A stretch of DNA of 64,000 nucleotides from an uncultured Verrucomicrobia subdivision 3 bacterium (GCA_903878805.1 CAIRJF010000010.1:1-64000); one strand, 5' to 3'; numbered from the stretch's first letter, positions 8,082-17,622 are shown. Made by a program: numbers and translations. Notes: generated by a model from the letters alone, not told the origin.

Positions 8082-9215
8082 ATGAAACTTTTCCGAATCA
8101 TCAACAGCCTAATCCTTGCGACATTGGTTGCCGGTTGCCACCGCGCAGCGAACCCTGATCAATCGGGTGAACCCAAAGTCACCGGCGAAAATATTTCCTT
8201 TCCGGCGGACTCACCGCAACTCGCTTCATTAGAATTAGCACCAGTCGAATCGCTCGCGCCCGCCAGCACGCAGCTTTCGGGCCGACTCACCTGGAATGAT
8301 GATGTGACGGTGCGCGTCTTCACGCCCTTCGCGGGCCGCGTGCGCAAAATCACGGCGGACATCGGCCAGAGCGTGGCGACCAATGCGCCGCTGGCGGAAG
8401 TCGAGTCGCCGGATTTCGGCCAAGCGCAGGCTGACGCGCGAAAAGCCGAAAGCGATTTGAAACTGGCGGAGCGCAGCCTGACGCGGGAACGGGAATTGTT
8501 GGCACACGGCGCGGCGGCGCAAAAAGATGTCGAGGCCGCCGAGGACGCGCAGGCGCAAGCCGAGGCCGAGCATTCGCGCGCGGTTTCAAAAATCGCGGCA
8601 TATGGTGCGAACGCCGATTCGCTGGATGAAGTCTTTATTTTGCGCAGTCCGCTCGCAGGAATGGTCGTGGATAAGAGCGTCAGCCCGGGGCTAGAAGTGC
8701 GTCCCGACCAGATGCTGGCCAATATGCCGGAAATCACTGCGCCGCTCTTTATCGTAAGCGATCCGGCACGGCTTTGGATTCAGATTGATGCGACGGAAGT
8801 GGATGTGCCGCATTTGCAGCCGGGCAACGAATTTACTTTCACCAGTCGCGCGTTTCCCGACGAAACTTTCACTGGCCGCGTGGACAAAGTGTCTGAATTC
8901 ATTGACCCGAACACGCGCACCATCAAAGTGCGCGGCTCGGTGGACAATCCGCGCCGGCGGCTCAAGGCCGAAATGTTTGTGAACGTGATTTTGCCCGGCG
9001 GCGCAACGCACGACCTCAGCGTGCCGGCTGCGGCGGTTTTTTTGAAGGGCGAAAAACATTTTGTCTTCGTGCAAACCAAGCCCGGCGAATTTACGCGACA
9101 GGAAGTCGCCATCGGTTCCGAACAAGCTGGACGCGTTTTGATTCTGAACGGATTGCAAGCCGGCCAGCAAGTCGTGACGGATGGCTGCATTTTTCTCCAA
9201 CAACTCATGGAATGA
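8082..9215 (+). CDS. czcB: RND efflux periplasmic adaptor, CzcB/CusB type lipoprotein
   Basis: A 377-residue membrane-fusion protein linking the inner-membrane pump to the TolC-like channel. The N-terminus has a lipobox, TLVAGC, so Cys19-20 is probably lipidated. Next come a lipoyl half-motif (VRVFTPFAGRVRKI), an alpha-helical hairpin rich in Ala/Glu (about 105-165, ADARKAESDLKLAERSL), the second lipoyl half (VFILRSPLAGMVVDKSVSPG) and a beta-barrel domain (LWIQIDATEVDVPHL, FPDETFTGRVDKVSEFID). It stops 33 bp before the pump gene, same operon. No obvious N-terminal metal-binding His/Met cluster is visible. Confidence 0.9.
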   Translation: MKLFRIINSLILATLVAGCHRAANPDQSGEPKVTGENISFPADSPQLASLELAPVESLAPASTQLSGRLTWNDDVTVRVFTPFAGRVRKITADIGQSVATNAPLAEVESPDFGQAQADARKAESDLKLAERSLTRERELLAHGAAAQKDVEAAEDAQAQAEAEHSRAVSKIAAYGANADSLDEVFILRSPLAGMVVDKSVSPGLEVRPDQMLANMPEITAPLFIVSDPARLWIQIDATEVDVPHLQPGNEFTFTSRAFPDETFTGRVDKVSEFIDPNTRTIKVRGSVDNPRRRLKAEMFVNVILPGGATHDLSVPAAAVFLKGEKHFVFVQTKPGEFTRQEVAIGSEQAGRVLILNGLQAGQQVVTDGCIFLQQLME

Positions 9216-9248
9216 GGTTCGGAGCGTTTTTTAATTTGAATTTTTCCC

Positions 9249-12200
9249 ATGATTAAACGCGTCGTCAGTTTTGCGCTGCACCAGCCGTTATTTATCGTGC
9301 TGATGATTCTGCTTTTCATCGGCGGCGGCGTGGCGGCGTTCATGCAACTGCCTATCGAGGCGTTTCCCGACGTTTCGGACATTCAGGTGAACGTCATCAC
9401 GCTCTATCCCGGCCGCGCGCCGGAGGAAGTCGAGAAGCAGGTCACGATTCCGTTGGAGACGGCACTGAACGGAATGCCGCACGCGGTGCGATTATTTTCG
9501 CACACGCAGTTCGGTTTGTCTTACATCGTCGTGACATTTGATGATCACACGACGGACATGGTCGCGCGCCAGCAGACGCTCGAACGTCTCACCGGGGTTG
9601 ACGTGCCGCCCGATGCGCAACCGCAGCTTCAGCCGCTCTCGACGGCCATCGGCGAAATTTTTCGTTACCGCGTGAAAGGCGACGGCTACACGACGCGCGA
9701 ATTGCGCACGCTGCAAGATTGGGTCGTGGATCGCAACCTGCGCGGCGTGCCGGGCGTGGCGGACATAGATACGTTTGGCGGGCTGGTCAAAACGTATGAG
9801 GTCAATCCTGATCTGGCGAAGATGCGTTACTACGGCATCGCGTTGGCGCAGCTTTACACCGCGCTCGGTCGCGGCAACGCCAATGTCGGCGGCAGCAAAG
9901 TCACGCAAGGTTCGCAACAATACCTGATTCGCGGCGTCGGCATGTTGAAGTCCGCCGATGAAATCAAGGACATCGTCATCACCGCGCACAACGGCACGCC
10001 GGTGCTGGTCAAAGACATCGCGGACGTGACGCTTGGCAATCTGCCGGTCGAAGGCATCGCGGGACAAGACAAGGACGACGACATTGTCTTCGGCATCGTG
10101 GACATGCACAAGGGAGACAACCCATCCGTTGTGCTCAAGGCGCTCAAAGCGAAAATCGCAATTCTCAATAATTCCATTTTGCCGAAAGGCGTCAAAGTCG
10201 TGCCTTACTACGACCGCACCTGGCTGATTGGCACAACGCTCCACACGGTTTTTGAAAATCTCGCGACGGGTGCGATTCTCGTGACTTTTGTGCTGTTGCT
10301 TTTCCTCGGCAACATCCGCGCTGCGGCGATTGTGGCCGTCGTCATTCCCTTGTCGTTGCTGGCGACCTTCATCGGGCTGACATGGCGGGGAATTCCCGCC
10401 AACCTGATTTCCCTTGGCGCGATGGACTTCGGCATCATCGTGGACGGCGCCGTTATTGTCGTCGAAAATGTTTTTCGCAGACTCGGCGAATTGAAACCGG
10501 GTAGCGACAAAAAAGCCTTCCGCAACGCCATCGAACACGCGACGATTGAGGTCGGGCGGCCGACATTTTTCTCGATGCTCATCATCATTGCGGCACACAT
10601 TCCCATTTTTACGCTGCAACGCCACGAAGGCCGCATCTTTGCACCAATGGCCTGGACGATTACGAGCGCACTGATTGGCTCGCTGATTCTTTCGCTGACG
10701 CTCGTGCCGCTGCTGTGCTATTTCCTGCTGCGCAAAAAAATCCCGCATGAGGAAAATGCGCTCGTCCGCTTCGTCAAAAAACCCTACGTCGCGTCGTTGC
10801 GCTGGGCACTGGCGCATCCAAAATTTGTGATCCTCGCCGCGCTGGCCGCCTTGGGCATCAGCCTGTCACTGGCTCCCCGGCTCGGCACGGAATTCTTGCC
10901 GGAATTAAACGAAGGCACGATTTGGGTGAATGCTAATTTCCCCGCCAGCGCTTCCGTGGAGCAGGCGCGCGAATATTGCCAGAAGTTGCGTGATCTTTTG
11001 CACAAGACGCCGGAGGTGAACACGGTGGTTTCCAAATCCGGCCGGCCCGAAGACGGCACCGATCCCAAGCCGATCAACATGGCGGAGATTTATTTGGATT
11101 TCAAACCCAAGAGCGAGTGGCGGCCGGGCTTTACCCAGCAGATGCTCATTGATGAGATGAATAAAAATGTCTCCGTGCTGCCGGGCATAGACATCAGTTT
11201 TGACCAGCCCATTATGGACAACGTGCTGGAAAGCATTTCGCAGATTGACGGCCAGGTGGTGATCAAGGTTTTTGGCGACGACTCGACCGCGTTGCGTAAC
11301 AAGGCGAAGGAAATGTGCGCGGCCATCGCCGACGTGCGCGGCGTGGACACGGCGAGCGTGGATCGCGCGGGCGAAGTGCCGCAGACGATCATCGAAATTG
11401 ACCGCAAGGCCGCCGCGCGTTACGGCCTGAACATCGGCGACGTGGAAGACGTCATTGAAACCGGCCTCGGCGGCAAGGCGGCCACGGAATTGTGGGAGGG
11501 CGAAAAACACTTCAGCGTTGTCGTCCGCCTGCCCGAAGCGCAACGCAGCCTCGCCAACCTGAAAAAGATCCTCGTGGACACGCCGGACGGCCTGCACATC
11601 CCACTCGAACAAGTCGCCACGTTCAAGGAAACCAGCGGCAGCATGAACATCAGCCGCGAAGACAACACCCGGTTTTCCGCCATCAGCGTCTTCATCAAAG
11701 GCCGTGACATGGGCAGCACCGTGACGGACATGCAGGCGCGGCTCGCGAAATTTCCCTTGCCGCACGGCTGGTTCGTGACTTGGGGCGGCGAGTTTGAAAG
11801 CCAGCAGCGCGCCATGAAACGTCTTTCAATCATCGTTCCCATCAGCATCTTTCTGATTTTTGTGCTGCTGTTCAACGCCTTCAAGTCCGTGAAAAGTGCG
11901 CTGCTGATTCTGGTCAATGTGCCGCTCGGCCTCATCGGCGGCATCTTCGCGCTGCTGCTCACCGGCATTCCGTTGAGCGTCTCCGGTTCGATTGGATTCA
12001 TTGCGCTCTTTGGCCAGGCCGTTCTCAATGGCGTGGTCATGGTCAGCCATTTTAATCAGCTTCAAGACGAAGGGATGCCGGTCTATGATGCCGTGTTGAA
12101 AGGCGCGAGTGATCGGCTGCGCACGGTGCTGATGACCGCGCTGCTGGCCATTCTCGGCCTGCTGCCGATGGCGCTCTCGCACGGCATCGGTTCGGAAACG

Positions 12201-12347
12201 CAGCGGCCCTTGGCCATCGTCATCATCGGCGGCCTGGTTTCCGCCACGCTACTGACGCTCATGCTGCTTCCAACGCTCTATCTGGTAGTTGAGCGAAAAA
12301 ACGAAGCGGTAGGCGACAAAAATCTGTCTGAACCGCCGTCCATATAA
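9249..12347 (+). CDS. czcA: Heavy-metal RND efflux pump, CzcA type
   Basis: A 1032-residue inner-membrane proton antiporter of the HME-RND family. Residues 10-30 form TM1, followed by the classic LPIEAFPDVSDIQV motif and the large periplasmic loop. TM4 contains DFGIIVDGAVIVVEN (about 392-406), the DFG...DGA...EN signature that in Nies's classification marks divalent-cation exporters; monovalent Cu/Ag pumps of CusA type carry a different AxxxG/DA pattern. The second half repeats the layout, with TM helices near 860-990 and a charged tail. Length is normal for the family. With the adaptor and TolC-like protein it makes a complete tripartite Zn/Co/Cd/Ni-type efflux system; the exact metal is inference. 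Confidence 0.93.
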   Translation: MIKRVVSFALHQPLFIVLMILLFIGGGVAAFMQLPIEAFPDVSDIQVNVITLYPGRAPEEVEKQVTIPLETALNGMPHAVRLFSHTQFGLSYIVVTFDDHTTDMVARQQTLERLTGVDVPPDAQPQLQPLSTAIGEIFRYRVKGDGYTTRELRTLQDWVVDRNLRGVPGVADIDTFGGLVKTYEVNPDLAKMRYYGIALAQLYTALGRGNANVGGSKVTQGSQQYLIRGVGMLKSADEIKDIVITAHNGTPVLVKDIADVTLGNLPVEGIAGQDKDDDIVFGIVDMHKGDNPSVVLKALKAKIAILNNSILPKGVKVVPYYDRTWLIGTTLHTVFENLATGAILVTFVLLLFLGNIRAAAIVAVVIPLSLLATFIGLTWRGIPANLISLGAMDFGIIVDGAVIVVENVFRRLGELKPGSDKKAFRNAIEHATIEVGRPTFFSMLIIIAAHIPIFTLQRHEGRIFAPMAWTITSALIGSLILSLTLVPLLCYFLLRKKIPHEENALVRFVKKPYVASLRWALAHPKFVILAALAALGISLSLAPRLGTEFLPELNEGTIWVNANFPASASVEQAREYCQKLRDLLHKTPEVNTVVSKSGRPEDGTDPKPINMAEIYLDFKPKSEWRPGFTQQMLIDEMNKNVSVLPGIDISFDQPIMDNVLESISQIDGQVVIKVFGDDSTALRNKAKEMCAAIADVRGVDTASVDRAGEVPQTIIEIDRKAAARYGLNIGDVEDVIETGLGGKAATELWEGEKHFSVVVRLPEAQRSLANLKKILVDTPDGLHIPLEQVATFKETSGSMNISREDNTRFSAISVFIKGRDMGSTVTDMQARLAKFPLPHGWFVTWGGEFESQQRAMKRLSIIVPISIFLIFVLLFNAFKSVKSALLILVNVPLGLIGGIFALLLTGIPLSVSGSIGFIALFGQAVLNGVVMVSHFNQLQDEGMPVYDAVLKGASDRLRTVLMTALLAILGLLPMALSHGIGSETQRPLAIVIIGGLVSATLLTLMLLPTLYLVVERKNEAVGDKNLSEPPSI

Positions 12348-12363
12348 AATTTGGAACTAAATT

Positions 12364-12699
12364 ATGAAATTGCCCTCAATCCCTAAAATCATCGGCACGC
12401 TTTTGTTGATTGCGTGTTTTTTCGCCAACTTCAATGTCTTCGCACACGCACCTCTTGCGCGTGAGGCTCACGGCGTTATCCAGTCCATTGACTATCAGAA
12501 GCAAATTCTTACGCTAACCTATGCTCAAGCACCCGGCCCACAGAAGTTGATTTGGAAATCGAACACGCAGTTCATGCGCGATTTGAAGACCGTGTCAGCC
12601 ACTGAATTGAAAGTCGGCATGGATGTGACGATTTACTACCATTCACCCTTCTTCGGGAAACCATACGCAACAAAAGTTGTTTGGACTAACAACTCGTGA
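12364..12699 (+). CDS. Small exported protein after CzcA pump
   Basis: A 111-residue protein with a hydrophobic signal peptide ending near NVFAHA and a compact all-beta domain (HGVIQSIDYQKQILTLTY, ELKVGMDVTIYYHSP). The fold pattern resembles small OB-like periplasmic domains such as CusF-type metallochaperones or DUF5666 modules, but the Met/His/Trp copper site of CusF is not evident. It starts 16 bp after the pump stop and is probably the last gene of the efflux operon. A periplasmic accessory role in metal handling is an inference from context. Confidence 0.7.
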   Translation: MKLPSIPKIIGTLLLIACFFANFNVFAHAPLAREAHGVIQSIDYQKQILTLTYAQAPGPQKLIWKSNTQFMRDLKTVSATELKVGMDVTIYYHSPFFGKPYATKVVWTNNS

Positions 12700-13323
12700 T
12701 GCAACTTGGCACTGACGCGGTATGTGCCAGAATGAGTGAGTCAGATTAAATTCTTTGTGGTGAAAATCTTCTCGTGCGCGAAATCCTAAAAGCAAAACTC
12801 CCAGAGCCGGGCGGCGGGTGCAATGTGGAGCGCAGCCGGATGAGGCGAGCAATACATTGACGCGACGACCGGCGACACATAATCGGATTTTGGATTCGCG
12901 CACACGGCAACCAGCGAATGCGTTGATTAGAGTTGATGTAAAAATTCTTGAACATCGGCTCAATGCAAATATCTCGCGCTCGTCTTGCCCTTATCTGTGT
13001 TCAATTTTTTGAAGACACCATCCCCTTACACGAGGTAGAGGCCGGACGCTGCCAGAAGACCGGTGCGTTGAAGTGCATTGAATCGCGTTGAGGAAATCAA
13101 CACCGTTCAACGCATGTTGTCAACGCGGTTAGACGCATTTCAACAACAGCCATTCATGTGCTGAAATCGCGCGGTCAGGTCACACCCAAGACGAAAATGA
13201 ATTGCGTGGCTCAATGCAGGCAATTCGCCATTTTAGGCAGAGCACGCGTTACCCCGTAGTTTCACACGGTTTTTACGGCTCGCCAAAATCTCGCCGAATG
13301 TTGCGCGAAATGCTTCGTTTGTG
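12700..13323. other. 620-bp non-coding stretch with inverted decamer array
   Basis: No supported gene. The notable structure is 13066-13145 (listed separately). The rest contains short scrambled frames only. It separates the metal-efflux operon from a truncated integrase and is probably remnant mobile DNA. Confidence 0.45.
13066..13145. repeat. Inverted 10-bp-period array
   Basis: Three 10-bp units with a TTGAA/TTGAG core (from 13066, 13076, 13086) are followed by 10-bp-spaced units whose core is the complement TCAAC (from 13096, 13106 and later). The array is therefore two opposed short-period repeats forming one imperfect hairpin. Confidence 0.5.
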
Positions 13324-13722
13324 CTAACCGTCCGTTGACACGCTGTTGCCAACCATGTCTTTGAACACGGCAAAGAAATCGTCGGTCGTTGTCTCTAACA
13401 GTTTCTTGTTTCGCAGTCCGTTAAAGCTCGCCGATTTGAACACGCTGGCGTAACGCTCGCGGCTGCTGTCTTTGCCTCGGCTCTGCAACTGTTCCATGAC
13501 GGTCTGCCATGTGCGTTCGACAAACGCGGGATCGCTGGCAGTCAGATATGCGCGGGCAAGGTGCAAGTTTAGCGTTGGCTGCTGCTGCGCCGCGTTGCGG
13601 GCGTTTAGCAAGCTGTTGGCCTCGGCTTCGTCTTTGGTGCGTAGGCTGGTCTGTTTGCCGGTCGCGCTGTCCTGCATATAGAACATTGCGCCACGGCGGA
13701 ACATCGTGAATTTTGTTTTCAT
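13324..13722 (-). pseudogene. Truncated tyrosine integrase, N-terminal part
   Basis: The 132-codon frame resembles the N-terminal SAM-like/arm-binding part of phage-type integrases of this phylum: FTMFRRGAMFYMQDSATGKQ, then SLRTKDEAEANSLLNARN, then a helical core-binding region (AFVERTWQTVMEQLQ, RERYASVFKSASF). It ends at a TAG after GNSVSTDG. The catalytic domain with R-H-R-Y is absent from all frames downstream. One base out of frame, VSTNEAFR resumes briefly after the stop, consistent with decay by small rearrangement. It is likely the relic of an integrated element. Confidence 0.7.
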
Positions 13723-14064
13723 AACTGGCTTTCTCTGTTTCGAGATACCAGTCCCGTTTCAACGGCGATTGTGAACGCGCGTTGTGGCAAAGTTTCAGCA
13801 AGTTCTAGCCAGTTTTGGCGAATTGTTTTACCATCCGCCCCATGACTGACAGTTTTGCTGACAGTGGCCGTCCATCGTGCGAGCAAACCCTAATAAACAA
13901 AGGGTTTAATTAAACCCGCCACAGATGGACACGGATAAACACAGATAAGGCAAGGCAGGCCAAGTAGACATGAATTATAATTAGTTGCACAAATTTACTA
14001 ATAATCCCGCAAACAGTTTCGTCCCCATCCGTGTGCATCAGTGTCCATCCGTGGTTGAAATTAC
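13723..14064. other. 340-bp stretch between integrase relic and ABC-F gene
   Basis: No gene seen. It holds an AAACCCT/AGGGTTT hairpin near 13885-13907 and the MITE-like pair of decamer arrays at 13919-14054, described separately. Confidence 0.45.
13919..14054. repeat. MITE-like element with inverted decamer-array ends
   Basis: The left end (13919-13947) contains 10-bp-spaced units CACAGATGGA, CACGGATAAA, CACAGATAAG. The right end (14025-14054) is its inverted counterpart; aligned as reverse complement they match at about 23 of 28 positions. An AT-rich 77-bp centre lies between. It has no transposase and resembles dispersed miniature elements of related genomes, in which translated frames give peptides such as FIRVHLW. 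Confidence 0.6.
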
Positions 14065-15960
14065 TCAGGCCGCGTTGACGCGGAGGGCTTCGAGTTCTTC
14101 CCAACGGGCGTAGAGTTGCGGGACTTTGGCCTTGGCGGCGTCGAGTTCGGCGGTGAGCTGGTTCACCTGCGCGGCATTTTTGCGGAAAAATTCCGGGTCG
14201 GCAAACAAACCTTCGATGCGCGCGACCTCGGCTTCAAGCGCGTGGATCTGGGCTTCCATGCCTTCGAGTTCGCGCGTTTCTTTGAAGGAAAGTTTTCGCT
14301 TCGTAGTTTTCGTAGCGGCATCTCGGGAGAGTGCCGCCGATTTATTTGTCGAAAGAATGGCGGCGCTCTGCCGAGCCGCCGCTACGACAGCCTTCTTTTT
14401 CTTCTCCAGATAATAATCGTAATCGCCGACGCTGTGATGAATCTTCCCATCGCCTTCAAACGCGAGGATGTCGGTGCAGACGCGATTCAGAAAATAGCGG
14501 TCATGGCTGACGACACACACGACGCCGGGAAATGCGGTCAACGCCTCTTCCAGCACGCGCAACGTCGGCAGATCGAGATCATTCGTCGGCTCGTCGAGGA
14601 TGAGGAAGTTGCCGCCGCACTTGAGAATCTTGGCCAGCAGCAGGCGGCTGCGTTCGCCGCCGCTCAATTTTTTCACCAGCGTCAGGATGCGGTCGTCGGC
14701 AAACAGAAAGCGTTTGAGATACGAACGCACCGAAATTTTCGAATCACCCCAGATGACGAACTCCGTGCCGTCAGACGCCTCGTCCAATACCGTGCGTTCC
14801 TCGTTCAACTGCAAGCGGCCTTGGTCCACGTAATTAAATTTCGTGAGCTGGCCGGTTTTGACAGAACCTTCGGTCGGCTGAATCTGACCGATCATGATTT
14901 TCAGCAACGTGGATTTGCCGAGACCATTGCGACCGCACACACCGATGCGCTGACCGTTCTGGAACGTGAAATTGAAACCGGAAAATAATTTTTTGCCGCC
15001 GAGTTCCATACCGAGATTGGTCACGTCCACCGTGCGGTTGCCGAGTTGCGGCGGCGGCGGAATGCACAGTTCCATGTCCTCTTCGATCATCGGCCCGTCC
15101 TTCGCGGCCTCGTCGTAGTAACGCTCGAAACGATCCTTCTGCTTGCTGCGCTGAGCACGCGGACCTTGCCGCACCCAGGCGAGTTCCTTCTTCAGAAACA
15201 TCTGGCGTTTGTGCTCGATGACGGCATCGGCTTCCTGCCGTTCCGCCTTGGCCAACAGATAATCGGTATAATTGCCGGCGTGGGAAAAGAATTTGCCGTC
15301 GTAAAGCTCCAGAATCGTGGACGCCACGCGGTCGAGAAAATAGCGGTCATGCGTGATGACGAGAAATGCGCCGCTGAAACTTTCCAGAAATTCCGCCACC
15401 CATTCGATGGATTCCGGATCGAGATGGTTCGTCGGCTCGTCGAGCAGCAGAAAATCCGGCTGCGAAACAATCGCGCGCGCCATCGCCACGCGCCGTTTCT
15501 CGCCGCCGGAAAGCGACTCGATTTTTCGATCACCCGCCGGGCAATTCAGATGTTCAATCGCGATTTCGATACGGCGGTCCACCGTCCAACCGTCCAGCAC
15601 CATGATGCGTTGCTCCAGATACTCATGGCGTTTGGAGTCATGCGGCAGCGATTCAAATTCCTTGATGAGTCCCAAGACATGTTGCGCGCCGTCGCGGATG
15701 TTTTCGTAAACATTCTTCGTGGCATCGAGCATGAAATCCTGCGGCAGATAGCTCACCACAAGATCGCGTTGACGACTCACTTCGCCGCTATCGGGCGCTT
15801 GCAGACCCGCGAGGATTTTCAGGAACGTCGTCTTGCCGCAGCCATTGCGACCGACGAGACCGATGCGGTCGCCTTCCTGAATGCCCAGCGTGGCGGAATC
15901 CAGAATGGTGCGATTGCCGTAACGGACAGTTACGTCGGAAGCAGAGATGAGCGTGGACAT
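14065..15960 (-). CDS. uup: ABC-F family ATP-binding protein (Uup-like)
   Basis: A 631-residue soluble duplicated ABC ATPase without membrane segments, typical of ABC-F factors acting on the ribosome. Domain 1: Walker A GRNGCGKTT (about 38-46), signature LSGGEKRRVAMARA, Walker B LLLDEPTNHLD. A charged linker (about 240-300, KAERQEADAVIEHKRQ) corresponds to the P-site tRNA-interaction motif. Domain 2: Walker A GRNGLGKST (about 348), signature LSGGERSRLLLAK, Walker B LILDEPTNDLD. The C-terminal coiled coil (about 560-625, ELEGMEAQIHALEAEVARIE) suggests the Uup subgroup. It lies 6 bp downstream of prfC on the same strand, so the two may be co-transcribed translation factors. Confidence 0.9.
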   Translation of the reverse strand: MSTLISASDVTVRYGNRTILDSATLGIQEGDRIGLVGRNGCGKTTFLKILAGLQAPDSGEVSRQRDLVVSYLPQDFMLDATKNVYENIRDGAQHVLGLIKEFESLPHDSKRHEYLEQRIMVLDGWTVDRRIEIAIEHLNCPAGDRKIESLSGGEKRRVAMARAIVSQPDFLLLDEPTNHLDPESIEWVAEFLESFSGAFLVITHDRYFLDRVASTILELYDGKFFSHAGNYTDYLLAKAERQEADAVIEHKRQMFLKKELAWVRQGPRAQRSKQKDRFERYYDEAAKDGPMIEEDMELCIPPPPQLGNRTVDVTNLGMELGGKKLFSGFNFTFQNGQRIGVCGRNGLGKSTLLKIMIGQIQPTEGSVKTGQLTKFNYVDQGRLQLNEERTVLDEASDGTEFVIWGDSKISVRSYLKRFLFADDRILTLVKKLSGGERSRLLLAKILKCGGNFLILDEPTNDLDLPTLRVLEEALTAFPGVVCVVSHDRYFLNRVCTDILAFEGDGKIHHSVGDYDYYLEKKKKAVVAAARQSAAILSTNKSAALSRDAATKTTKRKLSFKETRELEGMEAQIHALEAEVARIEGLFADPEFFRKNAAQVNQLTAELDAAKAKVPQLYARWEELEALRVNAA

Positions 15961-15966
15961 TAAAAT

Positions 15967-17568
15967 TTATTCTTTCGCCGTTTGCACGGGCAGCGCGGAG
16001 AGCGGCGTATTCTTATTCGTCTCGCCGAAGTAATTTGCGGACCATTCATTTTGAAAAAGAATGACGGCATTTTTGCCGATGTCATAAGCGAGCTTTGCGC
16101 CGGTGGGTAAAGAGAGACCGTCGAGCTGCTCCTCGGTGATGTCGGTGGGCAGCCAGCGGACAACGCTCCACGATGCAGGTTCGAGGCGGGATTCCGCGCC
16201 GTATTCACTTTCGAGACGGAACTGGACGACTTCAAATTGCAGCGGCCCGACGGCGGCGAGCAGCGGCGTTTTGACGGAAGAATTGCGCAGATAAAGCGCC
16301 TGAATGACGCCTTCCTGCAACAACTGGTCGAGGCCCTGGCGGAATTGTTTATATTTCCCCGTGTTCGGATTGTGCAGATACGAAAATGCCTCCGGCGTGA
16401 AGCGAGGAATTTCCTTGTAGAGAATTTTTGGATCGGTCGTCAGCGTGTCGCCGATGCCGAAACTGTCGTGACCGACTAGGCCGATGACGTCGCCGGGAAA
16501 GGCCTCATCCACGGTCTCGCGTTCGTTGCCGAAAAGTTTGTGCGAACTGGAGAGGCGAACTTTTTTCTCGGAGCGCGAATGAAAAACCGTCATGTCGCGG
16601 TCGAACTTGCCGGAGCAGACGCGGATAAATGCGATGCGGTCGCGATGCTTCGGATCCATGTTCGCCTGAATTTTGAAAATGAAACCGGAAAACGCCGGAT
16701 TTTCCGGCGCGATCTCGATGCCGCCCATCACGCGTGATTTCGGCGCGGGCGAATGTTTCAGAAAGCCGTCGAGCAAAAGCTGCACGCCGAAATTATTCAC
16801 GCCGCTGCCGAAAAAAACCGGCGTCGTTTTGCCCGCGAGCACGGCGGCTTCGTCGAACGATTCACCGGCGAGTTCGAGCATTTCGAGTTCTTCGAGCGTC
16901 TTCGCAAATTCCGCGTCGCTTAAATTTCCGCGCACTTCGGGATCGTGCAGTCCACCGACAACAACGGGCGCGCGATGTTTGCCGCCCACGACGCGCTCGA
17001 ATGTGTGCATTGTTTTCGTCTGCCGATCGTAGATGCCTTGAAATTCCGGGCCGTTACCGATGGGCCAGTTCACCGGAAACGCGCCGATGCCGAGGACGCG
17101 CTCGAGTTCGTCAATCAGCTCGAGCGGATTTTTCATCGGCCGATCGCACTTGTTCATGAACGTGAAAATCGGCACGCCGCGCTGACGGCAGACTTCAAAA
17201 AGTTTTCGCGTCTGCGGCTCGATGCCTTTCGCGGAATCAATCACCATCACGACGGCGTCCACGGCGGTCAGCACGCGATAGGTGTCCTCGGAAAAATCTT
17301 TGTGGCCGGGCGTGTCGAGCAGGTTGAGGCGATAGCCGTCGTAATCAAATTGCAGCACGGTCGAGCTGATCGAGATGCCGCGCTTTTTTTCCAGCTCCAT
17401 CCAGTCGCTCGTCGTGGCGCGCTGATTTTTGCGCGCGGTCACGGAGCCGGCGAGTTGCACGGCACCGCCGTAAAGCAGCAGCTTCTCCGTCAACGTCGTT
17501 TTACCGGCGTCGGGATGCGAGATGATGGCGAACGTGCGTCGCCGCTGGATTTCTTCGGTGATGGTCAC
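15967..17568 (-). CDS. prfC: Peptide chain release factor 3
   Basis: A 533-residue translational GTPase that recycles RF1/RF2. G1 is SHPDAGKTTLTEK (about 17-29), G2 lies in RGISISSTVLQF, G3 is DTPGHKDFSEDTYR (about 80-93) and G4 is NKCDRP (about 140). The RF3-typical C-terminal part includes VGPLQFEVVQFRLESEYG and length is normal for the family. The ABC-F gene follows after 6 bp. Upstream of its ATG lies an inverted pair of heptad arrays (17623-17727). Confidence 0.95.
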   Translation of the reverse strand: MTITEEIQRRRTFAIISHPDAGKTTLTEKLLLYGGAVQLAGSVTARKNQRATTSDWMELEKKRGISISSTVLQFDYDGYRLNLLDTPGHKDFSEDTYRVLTAVDAVVMVIDSAKGIEPQTRKLFEVCRQRGVPIFTFMNKCDRPMKNPLELIDELERVLGIGAFPVNWPIGNGPEFQGIYDRQTKTMHTFERVVGGKHRAPVVVGGLHDPEVRGNLSDAEFAKTLEELEMLELAGESFDEAAVLAGKTTPVFFGSGVNNFGVQLLLDGFLKHSPAPKSRVMGGIEIAPENPAFSGFIFKIQANMDPKHRDRIAFIRVCSGKFDRDMTVFHSRSEKKVRLSSSHKLFGNERETVDEAFPGDVIGLVGHDSFGIGDTLTTDPKILYKEIPRFTPEAFSYLHNPNTGKYKQFRQGLDQLLQEGVIQALYLRNSSVKTPLLAAVGPLQFEVVQFRLESEYGAESRLEPASWSVVRWLPTDITEEQLDGLSLPTGAKLAYDIGKNAVILFQNEWSANYFGETNKNTPLSALPVQTAKE

Positions 17569-17622
17569 AAACGAGCCGTGGAGAATAGCAGAGAAATCCG
17601 CGCCGACAAGGAGAAGAGACTT

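Noticed and set aside
12818-13012. 64-codon frame in the 12.7-13.3 kb gap
   Set aside because: No ribosome-binding site, no hydrophobic core and an overlapping frame of similar length on the other strand.
13910-14104. 64-codon frame with the peptide pattern FIRVHLW
   Set aside because: It is the translation of the MITE-like element, not a gene.
15046-15963. 305-codon plus-strand frame opposite the ABC-F gene
   Set aside because: Antisense shadow with low-complexity Arg/His composition.
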